In this document: piece after piece, positions 50,127-62,743 of the stretch
Numbering within the stretch: the stretch's first letter is position 1
Layout: every line of letters begins with the position of its first letter
Source: Ulva prolifera
Lineage: Eukaryota; Chlorophyta; Ulvophyceae; Ulvales; Ulvaceae
Length of the DNA stretch: 64,000 nucleotides
Direction of reading: 5' to 3'
Assembly (NCBI GenBank): GCA_023078555.1
Contig: CM041202.1
Coordinates: 310,001-374,000, forward strand
The notes under the pieces: generated by a model
Seen by the model: the letters and a program-made list of their open reading frames with translations, nothing else
Database searches by the model: none
What the model was told of the DNA's origin: nothing
Made by a program: the position numbers and the translations under genes

Positions 50127-53111
50127 CTGATAGACCTACATCCCCAGCTATAACATTGTAGTTTAAAGGGCTTATTGCTCAACACCATTGCGACGATATT
50201 ATGGGCCTAGGCTGACGTGAACCACGGATGCCCACATGGCACAACACACAACACCACGAGGCAAAGAGCATGCACTAACGACCTTGAAGCAACAGCATAA
50301 CAGTCAACACTGTAGCCTCATACTTGGCGCTGTGAAAAGTGCGCGATTTCGCGCTGGTAAGGCTCTCATGGTTCTGTGCCTGGTGCAATGGCATCGTCAA
50401 ATACGCAGCAGCAAGAAGCGATCACATTCCTGCATCGCGTTGAAGAAGTCATTAATGAGTCATATGTCACCTCGTGATGGTTCCCCTCTCCAGTAGCCTT
50501 GTTGCTTGTTTGGGCGATTGTGGTACTCGGAGTCATGGGCAGCCTGCCGCGCAGCTGCGTTGGCGTTGCCGACCACGAGACACCTAAACCACGTGCATCG
50601 GTGGCTTGGCCAAAGTTGGCCACCCAGTCCTTGAGCGAGTAATTCCGGGAGATATTGCCGTCGTAGCATTCTTGACTCAAGAGATGTGTCCCGTTAGCAG
50701 ACAACGTTGTCAACTGTAGGCCGATGAAAGCTTTTGTGCCAGAAGTCTGAGTGGAGATGTTGAATTGCCTCGTGGCCCACACATAATCCCAACATAGCCT
50801 GCATTTGATGTGCATATGTCACATCAGGATCCCAACAGCATAAGTGTCCGAGCTCAGACGCACCGTGATGAACATATCAATCCTGATCTCTACACAACTC
50901 CTCCACAGTGATACAAGATGGAGCCGCGACATTTTGCTCTGATTACAGATTGCCGCTGTAAACCTTTGCAGGAGTGAGTCCATTGATTCTGCACAAGTGC
51001 GCTCCACTTTCCCTCGTGTTGAAAAACATCGTCTAGATCTAGACAGAAGTGCACAGGCGAACACAGGTACCTCGCGGGTGCACGCGCGCTCGATGTTGCC
51101 ATTGGCGTGACAGCTTCAAGATCCCCATCTCAAAACATCAGATGCACAGGGATGCAGCTTCTGTGTCTGGCTCCTCAAAGACGGGCAGCTTACCCTTTCC
51201 GTCACGCCAACAAGGTTCTTGACGGCCCAGACTCAGCGTGCTGAATATGCATTCGCACATACAGCACCAAAACATCAGCATCACGATCACGAGCGGGCAA
51301 CGTTCGCGAGTGTCAGCCGAAGCGCAGCACGGCGTGAGGACACAGCTGCGGTAACAAAATGCCCGACCTCGTGACTCCGACAGCTATCAGAACTTGCGCA
51401 TATCCCTGATTGGCTTCCACGATTCCATGAATTTCATGGTGTCATGCTTGTCTGCGAAGGCCGACCTGCATGAAAAGCAGGACGCGGCTGCACCTGTGCA
51501 CCTGAATACACAAGTTGCTTAGTGTGGCGAGCAGTGCCTAACGGCCGGCCGGTGGCTTCAACTTGCGCCTGCCCGTGCTGACCGATGATAACGTCATCGG
51601 GGAAGATGCCTTTGCGCAAGACGGGACGTAACACAAGCCCGTGAGCTGTCGCAAGGTAGAACGCCGTGGGCAGCCAGCTCCAACCTCTCTGTTCAAGCTC
51701 CCAGATGCTCTGCAGGCATATGGACATCCATCTCTTGTCACATTCTGTAAACACCAGTGATCAAAGCCCTTTGGTCAACTCAACTCAGATCTGCAAGAAG
51801 TCCCTTGGTGAACTCGGCCAGCGCTTTGTGCTGGTGGTGTATCACTGGGGCCCTATGGTGGCATAGCCATGCTATGCTCTCCAGGATGCTGGTGGGCGAG
51901 GTGCAGTCATCTACCAGGATGTATGTCACATCTATGTCAGCCCGTTCCTGTGTCTTTCTCGGACAGGTGACAGGGTCTTCATGATCACTAGCTGGAATTA
52001 CACACTCTGCTGCCAGGAACTTGGTGAAAGTTCGGTGGTAATGCTGTCAGATCACTGGACTTTCACACACTTCTGCCGCAGCTGTACATGCCTAGTGTTC
52101 TATCTCTGCTGTGAGGCAGGATCGGCAATAATGGAGAGGTGGCAAGAGTAAGCGGTGTACAGTACAACATGCTGTGTTACAAGGACAATGGCAGCAAGGC
52201 GGGCAGCACCGCGAAAGAAGTAAGCAGACGAAGCAAACACCCAGACACCCACACACGCAACACCCACCACGTCCAGAAACAACATGCTGTGTATGATTCG
52301 TGTGACGCTTTTCACAGGCACCTTGCATGATATTACCTGTTTACCGGTTACTAGTGAGCATGCCCAGATCGTGCACGTGTGCCTGCCGGTGTGATGATTG
52401 GTCGGTGGTTCACAGTTGGTTTCTGACGACACACATTTGGACAACTTGGATGCCGCGCATGAGGCCAGAGTTTTACTGGAACTAAACCGTGGAATTGACT
52501 CCAATTCGTACAGCACCAGGACACACCGATGCTTGCATGTATCCACGACAAGTTTGACAATGCTTGGTTGGCTTTCATGAATCCTGCAGCCAGCCCCTTT
52601 TGTGAGCATGTGCGGTCGCTCATGACTGTTCTTGCGGCTCCATACACTGGCACTCGTCGTGGTCAAACAGCTGAAGCATCACCGGAAAAGTAGAGTGTGT
52701 GGCTATCACGTCACATCCATGATAGTGCAACGTGCTTTTATCTCAAATGTCATCCTGCCAGTTTTCCACCACAGGGAGGTGTTTGATACACCAACACCGG
52801 CGTTTGGCTCAGATCTGCTTTTGCTGTGCCAGGGGCGTTCTTGATGTACGCCAGTGTACTTTGTGCTGCAACAGCGCTATAGGTAGCATAAACCAAATCT
52901 GCATGTACTGGGAGGCAGTTCCATGTCTGGACACAGGCACTGCACCAAGCTGATCGTCCTGTCGACTCTGTACGTTCCAAGTCTACCGTAAAACCTGTGC
53001 TGCTGGGTGTGGCTGCCACACGCGCCTTGGCACCGGAAGCCAGACTGGTGAGTGAACGACTCTGCCGTGGCTTGGCGCAGAGTACTCTCATGTTGCCCAC
53101 ATACACCTTCA
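50127..53111. other. unassigned, possible fifth diverged kinase-CPD unit
   Basis: Minus-strand coding-like stretches lie at 53112-52750 (ATG; MKVYVGNMRVLCAKPRQSRS), about 52.6 kb (SIVKLVVDTCKHRCVLVLYE), 51754-51434 (WLPTAFYLATAHGLVLRPVL) and 50815-50366 (GTKAFIGLQLTTLSANGTHL). The 52.6-kb piece resembles the first exon of the neighbouring units. The last piece resembles the first beta-strands of their CPD exon (GAPVTFEVTGFTVSS). No P-loop and no HxT motif is visible, so this is a weak call. Confidence 0.3.
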
Positions 53112-53124
53112 TCTGATAGTGCGC

Positions 53125-55715
53125 CTAAGTACGGATGACCTCGATGTGGCCACGCAGGCGTAAAGGGCGCTGCAGCGGGACGTCTACCTCACTCATCTTG
53201 CTGTTCCGATGCTCTTCAAGGGGACGGTATTTCAGCTCTGCCATGTCTTGGCCTTTGTATGTCACTGCCGATCTCTGGCCCATTGCCGCATCCACATTGT
53301 TGCTCTCACTGGACTGCAGCCTCTTGCTGTGCAGGGGGATGTGAGGCTTCCTGACAGCCAGCACAAGGGTGCCATCTTGCTCTGACTGTATGCCCAGGAG
53401 TCGCACGTTGGCTCGGGGCGCCTTACTGGAGACAGTGAAGCCGGTCACCTCAAAGGTGACGGGTGCACCTGCTGCTTCAATGCACTCTAGTCCGCGAATG
53501 GCATTGCCAAATTGTCGCAAATACCTGGTGTCCCACAGCACTATGTGCAGATCTTCTGGTGGCTCCGGGATCTCTCTCCATGCACCAGCCCTGCAAGTGA
53601 CCCATCAGCACACTGCTGCAGCGCTTTGGCAATCAATTTGGGATAGAGAAGAGATAGGCAGTACTTGTGAGGTTGGTGCTTTGATTCAATGGCTCCGGCA
53701 TGCTGGACTTTCGTCCATGCAGTGACCAATGCTGACCTGTCAAAGCCGGATATCACAACAGCAGTCTGGTGTAGCTTTTCCAGGTTGTCAGTCACGTCCA
53801 GAGCTTGGACTCTCTGCGACGGATACTCAATGTAACGAGGCGAAGCGGCCTGGCGACCTGCACACATCAGGGTGATAGTGTCAATAGTGAGCAAATGCCA
53901 TGTTCTTGAGCAACAGATATTGACACGCTCATCATACTGCCGAATCACATGGTGTTGTCTGCCAATTCTCACCCCAATCATGGGGTGTTAAACGCCATGA
54001 TACACTCGAAGCAACGTGGCAGGAATTGTAATCAGAGGATCACGAACAAAGCCCTCACGTGAGTGACAAGAGGACTTCCAGATAGCAATGTCATCACCCT
54101 GTGCACTATGCAAGGCTGTAGAATTATGTAAACATTCGAACAGGGTATATCTGAGGGCCGATTTTGCGCTCCGTCGGGCAGAACATAAAGCCAGTTGTGG
54201 CAATGATGTCCGTGTTGTGTCCCGATGCGGAACAGCATGCCGTTGAGCGAGACATCTGTGTGCTACACCGAGCATGCACGTAGACATACACCATTGAAGC
54301 ACTGTACGTGTGAGAAGTGGCGATACAAACCTATCTGCCTGTTGGATTTGTAATTAATGTGTTCATGGCACTCCGTGCCTTGTGCCCGGCGAGCGCCACG
54401 AATCGGAACAACATCGTGGCCAAAATGACGCAAGCGGGCGCCCTTGACTGCTACAAGCCCAGAATAAGCGACATAAGTCTGCATAGCACGCAACACACCG
54501 CTGTGGTAATCGCTAAGTTGCGCTATAGGTGGCCGACCTTCCGGACGAGATGGCCTACAGCGTAGCCGTGGTGAGGCACGAATTGATCAGTGATGCTCGG
54601 ATACTGAATGCAATGCCATGTATCTAGGCCTGGGCAGTCGGCGATGGGGAAAAGCAGGAGGGCCCGTGGCATGCGCAGTGCTGACGTCTCTTCGGGATCT
54701 TATCTCCTGTAGCCACGCGGTTGTCCACTCCTGCTGGCGAACGTCGCCTTGTCAGGTGCCATGCTTGTGTCTTGCAACCCTCATCAGCATCACCTGACAG
54801 TATGTATTTGTCGCACTCGTGTATCGCAGCAGTGTTTGGACGTGTCACTGTACCGCATCCTCTTTGACACTGCATACACGATGTTTGTGTGCTTTCCGCG
54901 CTTGCAGGGCCTACACACAAGCCGATGAAGCTTTTAAATGATCCATTACGCATGACACAATTGATCTGATCACAAGGGCGCCTGCAGGCTTGTGTCCAAT
55001 TGCGCTATTGCTGTGCTTGACGTGTCCGCTTGCCTTTCATACCATTGCACGTACTTGTGATTTCACATAACAAAGCGGTCGGGCGCTCGACACCAGTGCA
55101 TGGTTCACTTGCATGCGTCCCCTTGCATCGATCAAACAATGTAGGGTGTGTGCATCCTGCCTGTCGCTGCTCTCCAATGCTTTACATTCGCCAGGAATCT
55201 CGCAATGGTAGGCCTTCTCTCCAAACTCCATCCAGGTGTGGGCCTGCAGGGATGTCATGAGACGACAACATCACCGGCAGACAACGCGCTGTAGTAGACC
55301 TCAGTAAATTCAGATTTACTTTTTACTTTACACCATGTCATTGTGCGCGGCCCTGCTCTGGTGCAGTATACTGCTCGGTCTGACCATGTCTGTTCCTGCA
55401 GGCTTCCGGGAATAGCAGGCCCTGTAGAGCACAGCTGTACTATGTGTGGTGCCCCCAAACAATATCCATATGGTACCAGGCCTATGCGAAGGTGATGGCA
55501 AGACCCAATCCGCTACTCCCTGAATGTCACACTGCCGCAACAGTCCCCATTATGCAACCACATCAGCTCGCGATTCAAAATGGCCAAGTGTGGCATTCCG
55601 GACGAGACGCTGCGGCACGACAGCCCATAGGCTGCACACATGCCACAGAACTGCCTACTCATCTCCGTACAGCAACACTGCTGCTGCTGCAAGTATGCCA
55701 CTAGTGATCACAGTC
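53125..55715 (-). CDS. kinase-CPD paralogue, unit C
   Basis: The best-preserved part is the 3' exon (53541-53125, stop TAG), which continues from TTGCAG|GGCTGG. It reads AWREIPEPPEDLHIVLWDTR, GAPVTFEVTGFTVSSK, AVRKPHIPLHSKR and RLRGHIEVIRT. The spacing matches the 2H cyclic phosphodiesterase (CPD) domain of plant tRNA ligase; the two HxT motifs are HIV and HIP, so both His remain but both Thr are changed. An upstream exon (53799-53650) reads LEKLHQTAVVISGFDRSALV. Further 5' pieces (LPDGAQNRPSDIPCSNVYII near 54.1 kb; a first exon near 55.5-55.7 kb) align with unit D, but frames there are interrupted and I could not build a continuous gene. No P-loop was found. It is probably a diverged or decayed member. 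Confidence 0.4.
55293..55340 (-). repeat. dispersed repeat, copy 3 (partial)
   Basis: Read on the minus strand, GTAAAGTAAAAAGTAAATCT and GAATTTACTGAG match the first about 30 bases of copy 1; the later blocks are absent. Confidence 0.65.
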
Positions 55716-55951
55716 ATCTACACACCGCCACACCTATCTACAGAGCATACTCTTTGTGTCAAGCGCGAGCCTGTCGCCCTGCATGAGATGAAGTACGCAC
55801 GCACAGAAGATAATCTACACACGAACACAAAGAAAGGTCAGGAAACACAGTCCGCCAGGGGCCTCCGGCATGGCCGAATGGTCTGCAAGATACCGTGGTG
55901 CAGAAATGTGTCTCTTGTCAGGGCATGTCCGATGCAGCCATACAGATGTGG

Positions 55952-58481
55952 TCACTTGCATGGCCTGATTTCCACTTTCCCAGTCATCCGCACGGGATCT
56001 TGCAGAGGCAGCCACCGCACCCCGGCCTCCCCTGCCTCCTGCCACCGCCTCAGCCATCGCGCATCTGCCGCGTCTCGTTCGTGGCCGAAATGCGTGGTGA
56101 TGTAAGGCGAATCTACCGCAATCACCTCAGCGGCCACCGACGTCGGCCCCGCCGCCGGCTTCAAAAACACCACCCGTGCAGCAGCCAAGGCAGGCGGCGT
56201 GACGCGCACATCAAACCCCGTTATCACAAAGGCAAACCACTCGCCCTCAGCTGCGATGCAGTTGACGCCGTGCACCTGCGAGCCCTCGCCATGACGCCAC
56301 AGTGGGATGTGGACGTCAGTGACTGTGACGCACAGGTGCATGCTGAGGCCCTCACCCCGGCTGACCGCTTGCTCCTGCGCCGCATCGAACCCACGCACCA
56401 CAGTCGTCCATTCAATGCGACCGATGGTGATGCACTGGCAATGGCGGAGCTTGTAATTGGCGTCAGCCAGCGCCTCCGCGGTGGCAGCCTCTGCTGCCAC
56501 GACGCGCGGCCGAGGGCCGCTGCGCGCAGCCTCCGCCGCCACCGCGCGCTCCACCGCGGCCGTGACATCATCGGCAATAGTGTCCACAGGCAGGGCAAGC
56601 GCATCAAGGTACGCCGCGACGGGGGGGGGGCTCAGCAGCTCGCGAGTGTGAGAATCCCAGCTACCCGAGGAGCGGTTGTACTTTCGGATTTCGTACCGGT
56701 CCAGGCCCACATGGACGAGGAGCCTGAGCAAGTGATGGTCGATAGCCGGCGGCGGCGGTGCGGAGGATGATGCGGCGGACACAGGCACGACGTGAACGTG
56801 GTCGAAGGTGGCCTCGAGTTGGCGCACGGTGGCTGCGAGCGGGCGGCCGAGGAACGTGCTGGCGCCGTAGCCCACGATTTCCAGCATGCCATCCGGGCTA
56901 GAAATGTGGCCCCGTAGATCGCCTGCATGCGTTCACTCAGTGTGGCTGGGTGGCCGCAGTACCAACGCCGGGCCGGTGCTGAGGAGGGGCTCCACACTTA
57001 GGTGAGTGGACACATCAGGCCATGCTCCACGGTCTCCAGCACACACTCAGTGCAGGTATTTACATCAATTGTGCTCTTGGGCAGGAATGCACTCAGGCGT
57101 GCGCACGCCGGGGTGGCTGCTCGCAGGCATGCGTTGTGCACCGGCGCCGGCTGGTGATATTCGACCGTTGTGTGCTTGTGCATTTTTTTTGCTTCGAACT
57201 CGTGTCGTCAAGGGCAAGCAGCCGGCATACGCAGACCCAGGCCGTATGAACTGATGTAGTTTATCATCACTGGCACTCGATGGCAAAGATGCGACCGTTG
57301 CATGCGACGGGCACGGCCAGAGGCATGCTGCGGCACACGCATGGCGAATCAAACGCTAGAGCCTGTACTCGTCTGCACACGACTGCGCAGGCGCATGCAT
57401 CGGCGACCGTGCACCTCAACAGACAGCAGGGTCAGAGGCGACACACGGTGACCGCATGCATGGGCACTGCTGGCGCGATTGGCGTGTGCATGTGCGCGCC
57501 TGCATTCAAACAGACGCCTGCAAAGTGGGCCTCGGGTCCACACCGGGCCAGTCGGAGCGGCGCAGCAGCTGAAGCATTGCGAGAGCTATGTTCTCCTGTG
57601 AGAACGTCGCATAGACGCCGGGCATGATAGCGAAGACATCCTCGGCTACCGTGGGCACGGCTGCCTCTGCTGGCATCGCTTCCCTGAAGGCTGCGGCGGT
57701 GTCTGCGTCGGTCAAGAGCAGCGCCAGCACCGGGACGTGGAGCAGCGCTGCAACCCTCTCCCAATGTCCTGCACCACTGCAGTTTGGTCAGAGCACAGAC
57801 AAGCTGCCGATGCTGGACTCCGCCAGCCTTGCTGGAATTTGATGTGCACATCAACCTTGACAGTCAGCGGGATGGCAGTGGTGGGAATCAATGACCAGGA
57901 TGAGGCCCCTGCGTTGCTGAAAGATGCTCTTGTGCGGTTGCGAGCAGCAGGAGCACACGTATGGGTTGATTCAGGAGCACCCTGTCTGCCAAGACCACGG
58001 TTGTGCGACCATCCCCACGCCATGTGAGTGCCAGAGAGTTGACAGCTGACCAGAAGTCTATGGGGTCGCTGCAGAGGTTGGGCAGGTCATCACCGCAATG
58101 GTGCACAACATGGTACTTGCTGGGCTCCAGGCTGCGCTCTAGGGCTTCACACACTGAAGTTTTGCTGGTACCGGGGATAGAGATGAAGGTGACCACGATC
58201 GCGGGGTCGTTGCCCTGGTCAGGGTGGCTGTGCGGGATGCTCAAAGCTGAGTGCTTGCTGAAAATGCCTGCATATAGAAATGCAGGAGGCAGTCATCGCA
58301 AATCAGTTCTGACACCGCTCACGTGCGCGGACCAACATATGGCAGGGACTCTGCAACGCGGGCACACATCGCGCTTGTTGCTTGACAGGTCAAGAAGCGT
58401 GAACATGATCAGGAGACGTGTCCTGTTGAAGACTAATGGTGTTTGTATGATAGATGATGCGGCAGACCCGTGAAAGCTCAT
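55952..58481 (-). CDS. PNK-CPD protein like the C-terminal half of plant tRNA ligase, unit A
   Basis: It starts ATG at 58481 (MSFHGSAASSIIQTPLVFNR). The next exon (about 58246-57890) holds the kinase: PAIVVTFISIPGTSKTSVCE (P-loop), HVVHHCGDDLPNLC with an acidic GDD, and TTVVLADRVLLN, matching the P-loop, MGDL and LADKN elements of plant tRNA ligase. An exon at about 57768-57508 (HVPVLALLLTDADTAAAF; IALAMLQLLRRSDWPGVDP) matches its lid region. The 3' exon (to 55952) gives the 2H CPD: TVTDVHIPLWRHGEG, FVITGFDVRVTPPALAAARV, VDSPYITTHFGHE and VRMTGKVEI. The second 2H histidine is Tyr (codon TAC), and Thr of the first motif is Pro. Plant tRNA ligase heals 5'-OH and 2',3'-cyclic phosphate ends; this copy looks kinase-competent and CPD-impaired. 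No ligase domain precedes it. A CNPase-like role is the alternative. Confidence 0.7.
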
Positions 58482-58590
58482 CGCGCATCAGCTCGGCACA
58501 TCGATGCTGTGACTCACAACTTGGGGACTCCCCCACTTGGCCAAATTTGATTCTACCGGAACATTTTGCCCATTGTAGCAGGCAAAGAAC

Positions 58591-61025
58591 TCATGAGCGT
58601 GCCAATTGAACGGCGGACGGTCCACGCATGCTGATGCCAGACATACCCATTCCATCACCAAGAATATAATGCGATGCCCCCAACAATAGATTCAGCTCTG
58701 CCATATCCTGGCCTCTGTATGACACCGCCGATCTCTGGCCCATTGACGCGTCCACCCCGTTGTTGCCCTGTAATGCCGCAGCCTCTTGCAGTACAGAGGG
58801 ACGTGAGGCTTCCTCAGAGCCTGCACAAGGCTGCCATGCTCCTCTGACATGCGTGGAGTTGCACGTAGATTCCGGGAGCCTCACTGGGAGGCTATGCATC
58901 CAGTCACGATGAAGGTGACGAGTGCACCTTCTGCTTCAACATCTTCCAGTCCGCGATTGGCATTGTGCAAGTGCGTTAGATGCCTGGTGTCCTGTAGTAT
59001 GTGCAGGATCTCTGGGGCCTCTGGGATCTCTGCCCATGCAAATGCCCTGCAAGTGGTTTGTCAGCGCACCGCTGCAGCGCTTTAACATTCACAAGATGGC
59101 CAAGAGACAGGCAGTCCCTTCAAGGTTGGCCCTTTATTTCCATGGCTCCGGCCTGTTGGGATTTCTTGCAAGCAGCGATCAACGCTGATTGATGAAAGCC
59201 TGTGAATGAAACACCAGTCTGATAGAAATACTGGTTTGATGGAATTTGGCAAGGTCGTTGATGACGCCCAGAGCATGGGCTCTGTGTTATGGATAACCAA
59301 GGCCATGCTCACAAGTCACAGCTGCGTGGCAATCGTCACGCGTCTTGTTCCCATGTGTTGAAACAGTCACTGCTAACACTTCCGCCATATCCGATACCAC
59401 ATGATACCAAGGGTGGAATCACATGCTCGAATGATTGCGCAACACCATGAGCCACAATAGACCTGAAGCAGTTGGACATAATGCTGGCAAAAGCACTGCA
59501 CGACATGCCAGCTTTCAGGTGAGTGCCGAGGCCTGTGTGCCAGAAACCTGAGCACTCTGTGAGGCTGCAGAACCATGTCCGTGTACGAAACATTACATCT
59601 AATGTTGAGCTGCACTCCGTTAGGCAGAGAGACAGCTGAAGCTGTGGCGCTGGCGTCCGTGTCGGTCAATGGTATCGTGGGAAAGACTGGCATGCCAACA
59701 GAGAAACCTAGTGTTGTATGGGCTGTATCAACTATGCACTCAAGGACGCGCCACCAAAGAGCTGCACATGTGAGAGATGACCACACAAACCTCTCTGTCT
59801 ACTAGTTTTGATGCCGACTTGATCGCTGCGCTCCATTGCTCGTGCCTGGAGAGCGCAACAACCGGGATGGGTGCTGTGCGCAAAATTACGCATTTGGGCG
59901 CGGCTGACGTCTCAAAGAGGGGAATGAGCAGACAAATGCATCACGCACAATTGGGCGCTTTGAAGACCATAAAACGCGCTTTGTTGTCCCAATTTTCAGA
60001 CCCACGAGATCGCATCTAGGCTGAGATGATACAGCGTTGCCGCGATGGAGCACGAGAGGATCTTGAACGATCACCTCTTGCACGCACACAGCCATGTGCT
60101 GGAAAAAAAACAGCCGGCGATGTGAGGAAGCAGCGGGAGCGTGGCATGCACAGCGCTGACGATCCCCCCTCGGAGGTCCATGCATCCCCTGTGGTCACAC
60201 CTACTGGCGAGCATCGGCTTCACGCCTGACCGCGAAAACGTTCATCAGCAACTGCAGTTAGTACACATGCAATCCAGGTACTGCTTTAAACGTCACACAG
60301 CTACGTGTATGCCCTGATTTCTTCATGCTGACACAGTGTTTCATGAATGTGCACGTTGATCTCGAGTACAGCTAGTGAATGTCCTGACATGAACTACTTC
60401 ATTACTCTGCTACTTACCTCTCCAAAATGTTTGTTATCGAAGTGGATACGATCATTTTGTTGACATGCAGAAGCACATCAATGTGTCTGCTTACATGATG
60501 TGCCGAACATGTCGTTGCACTGATGATTAATGCAGTCAGGCCCCAACACTTCCCCAGTGCAAGGTTCAGGTTGTTCACTCGCAGGCAATTGCCTCTACGC
60601 AAGTCTGGTGGGTGGTAGAAATTCTGCCTGTTGTGTTCGACGTGGCCCCGCGAAGTGTGCCCAGATGGCAACAGCCATTCTCGGTGCCAGGTCATGGTGA
60701 CGACTGTTTCTCCAGGTATCATACAAGGTCAAATACCATAGTACCTGGACTGTAAGCTATTGACCGTGCAGTGAAGAGGACCTGCACCACTTCTAGCACG
60801 CAGATATGCACACTCCCGAGCTCTGCAACGCGTCCAGCACACTGTTGGCAACAGCCCGTGGATGGAACACAATGGCCAGGTCGTCTTTGTACCGGCACGC
60901 TTCCGTAGCACAAGTGCCACTATTCATCACAGTCACCAGCAACCTGCCACAGCCAAAGCTCACGGCAAATGCCAGCCTCAGGCCCTTCATGAGAGACCTA
61001 CACCCAGAACGAACATCCGCCATGA
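58591..61025 (-). pseudogene. kinase-CPD paralogue, unit D, decayed
   Basis: The first exon is open (ATG near 61023; SLMKGLRLAFAVSFGCGRLL, CRYKDDLAIVFHPRAVANSV) and resembles the first exons of units A and B. A lid-like stretch lies near 59.7-59.55 kb (FPTIPLTDTDASATASAVS, MVLQPHRVLRFLAH). The CPD exon reads AWAEIPEAPEILHILQDTRH and GALVTFIVTGCIASQ, then an in-frame TGA near 58.88 kb, then LVQALRKPHVPLYCKRLR. A two-base length change relative to unit C then shifts the frame before MGQRSAVSYRGQDMAEL. The exon before it is also frameshifted (HQTSISIRL to FTGFHQSALIAACKKSQQ). With a stop and two frameshifts relative to unit C, this is a pseudogene. Confidence 0.6.
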
Positions 61026-61691
61026 GGCGAACAACAAGAAACGAAAAAAGGACAACATTCAGCCAGGGGCCCCCGGCATGATCGGTCCGCGCAGAAGCCA
61101 CGCAATGGCGCAGAGAGAGCTCCTTACAGTCATCACAGTCATGCACGTAGTCGGTAGCCCGGCCGGACGCGCGCCTCCCCAGGCAGCCGCCGCGGCTCCT
61201 GCCTCTGCCGCCTCCTGCCACCGCCTCAGCCGCCGCAAACTGACTATTTCTGCGCCACAGGCAACATACATGGTGATGTGCGACGGGTACATCTCACCGA
61301 CCCCCGCCTCCTGCTATGCACGGTCCACCCGTGGAGCCGACCCCGCCAACATGACATCAGAGCCTGTGTCCACAACCTCCACTGGCGAGTCCTCCGCTGC
61401 AATGCATGCACAGCCCGGCGCCTGTGCCCCATCACGACCATGCCGCAGCGTGATATCATATGGGGAGCTCGGCCTATGCGGCATGCATGGAACCACCCAC
61501 ATCATCCCCCCTGACCGGTCGCAGCTGTGCCGTGGCGAGCGCCTCAGCCACGGCTGTCTGCGCAAGGCCGCCAACGGCCACGCACTCGCAACGGCGAAGC
61601 TTCGCCTCGGCATCAGCCAGTGCCACCGCGGCGCGCGCCTCCGCCGCCGTTGTGCGACACCTCAGCCACCGCGGCGCGCGCCTCCGCCGCC

Positions 61692-61889
61692 GTTGTGCGC
61701 CGCCTCAGCCGCCGTTGTGCGCCGCCTCAGCCGCCGTTGTGCGCCGCCTCAGCCGCCGGTGTGCGCCGCCTCAGCCGCCGTTGTGCGCCGCCTCAGCCGC
61801 CGTTGTGCGCCGCCTCAGCCGCCGTTGTGCGCCGCCTCAGCAGCCGTTGTGCGCCGCCACCGCCGCCGTTGTGCGCCGCCTCAGCCGCC
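61692..61889. repeat. 22-bp minisatellite, nine units, in unit B
   Basis: The unit GTTGTGCGCCGCCTCAGCCG plus CC repeats nine times (61692, 61714, 61736 and so on to 61868) with a few substitutions; two longer diverged units precede it from about 61649. The period is not a multiple of three, although nine units are. Confidence 0.95.
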
Positions 61890-62743
61890 AGTGCGCGCTC
61901 CACCGCGGCCTTCAGGTCGCCGGCGATCGTGTCCACAGGCAGCGCAAGGCCGTCAAGGAAGGCCTTCAAGTTGACGGGAGCGGAGGCCAGCAGCGTGCGC
62001 ATGCGTGGCTCCCATTTAAATTTGCGTAGACGGCCACGCGCTCCGCCCTTGCCGAACCGGCTGTGGCGAAGGCCCGAAGTGATGAGATGCCTGAGCTCGT
62101 CTTGGTCGGCGGTCGGCGGCACTGGTGCAGAGGAGGTTGCACAGGCCACAGGGAGGATATTCAGATGTGGGAACATATGTGTACGTGATTGAAGGTGGCC
62201 TTGAGGTGGCCACGAGGTGGCGCATCACGGCGGCGGCCGAGCAGCCACAGGAGGCGCGGGGGAGCGCGCACACATGCACTGCAGCACGGAACCGCGGCGG
62301 CCGTGCATCCGGCCTGCATGCGTTGACTCAGTAGGGCTTTGCGGCCGCAGTGCTAAGGCCCCGCCGGTGGCAAGGATCGCCGAGGCGATTGAACAGATCG
62401 GGCCTTGATCCCTGAACCCTGACATCTATGTCATATTCGACTTTTGGCACGAGTGAACAGCTCAGGCACGTGCACAACAGATCATGATGGGGTTGTACTT
62501 GGTCACGTATGTGCATGCCAAGCCAGCATGTGTCGATAATGTCAAGGCAACTGCCGCTCTCCAACAGTGCAGTTACAGATGACGTGGTCAGAGGTTACCT
62601 GGGGCTGTCGAGCCCCGGTGAACCATTCCGGTCAAAGATGGCATCTCCTAATCTCAGCAGCGCAAGCGCATGCACGCGCATTTCAATGCGCGTCGTGTAA
62701 ATTTCGCAGGCGGTCAGACAGGCTGTTCGGGTGTACATGTAGG

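Noticed and set aside
54020-54060. EGFVRDPLI, resembling ligase motif IV or an RNA-dependent RNA polymerase motif
   Set aside because: No ligase motif I lysine signature or DLDGD motif is present. The stretch sits between kinase-lid-like and CPD-like exons of unit C, so the match is most likely chance.
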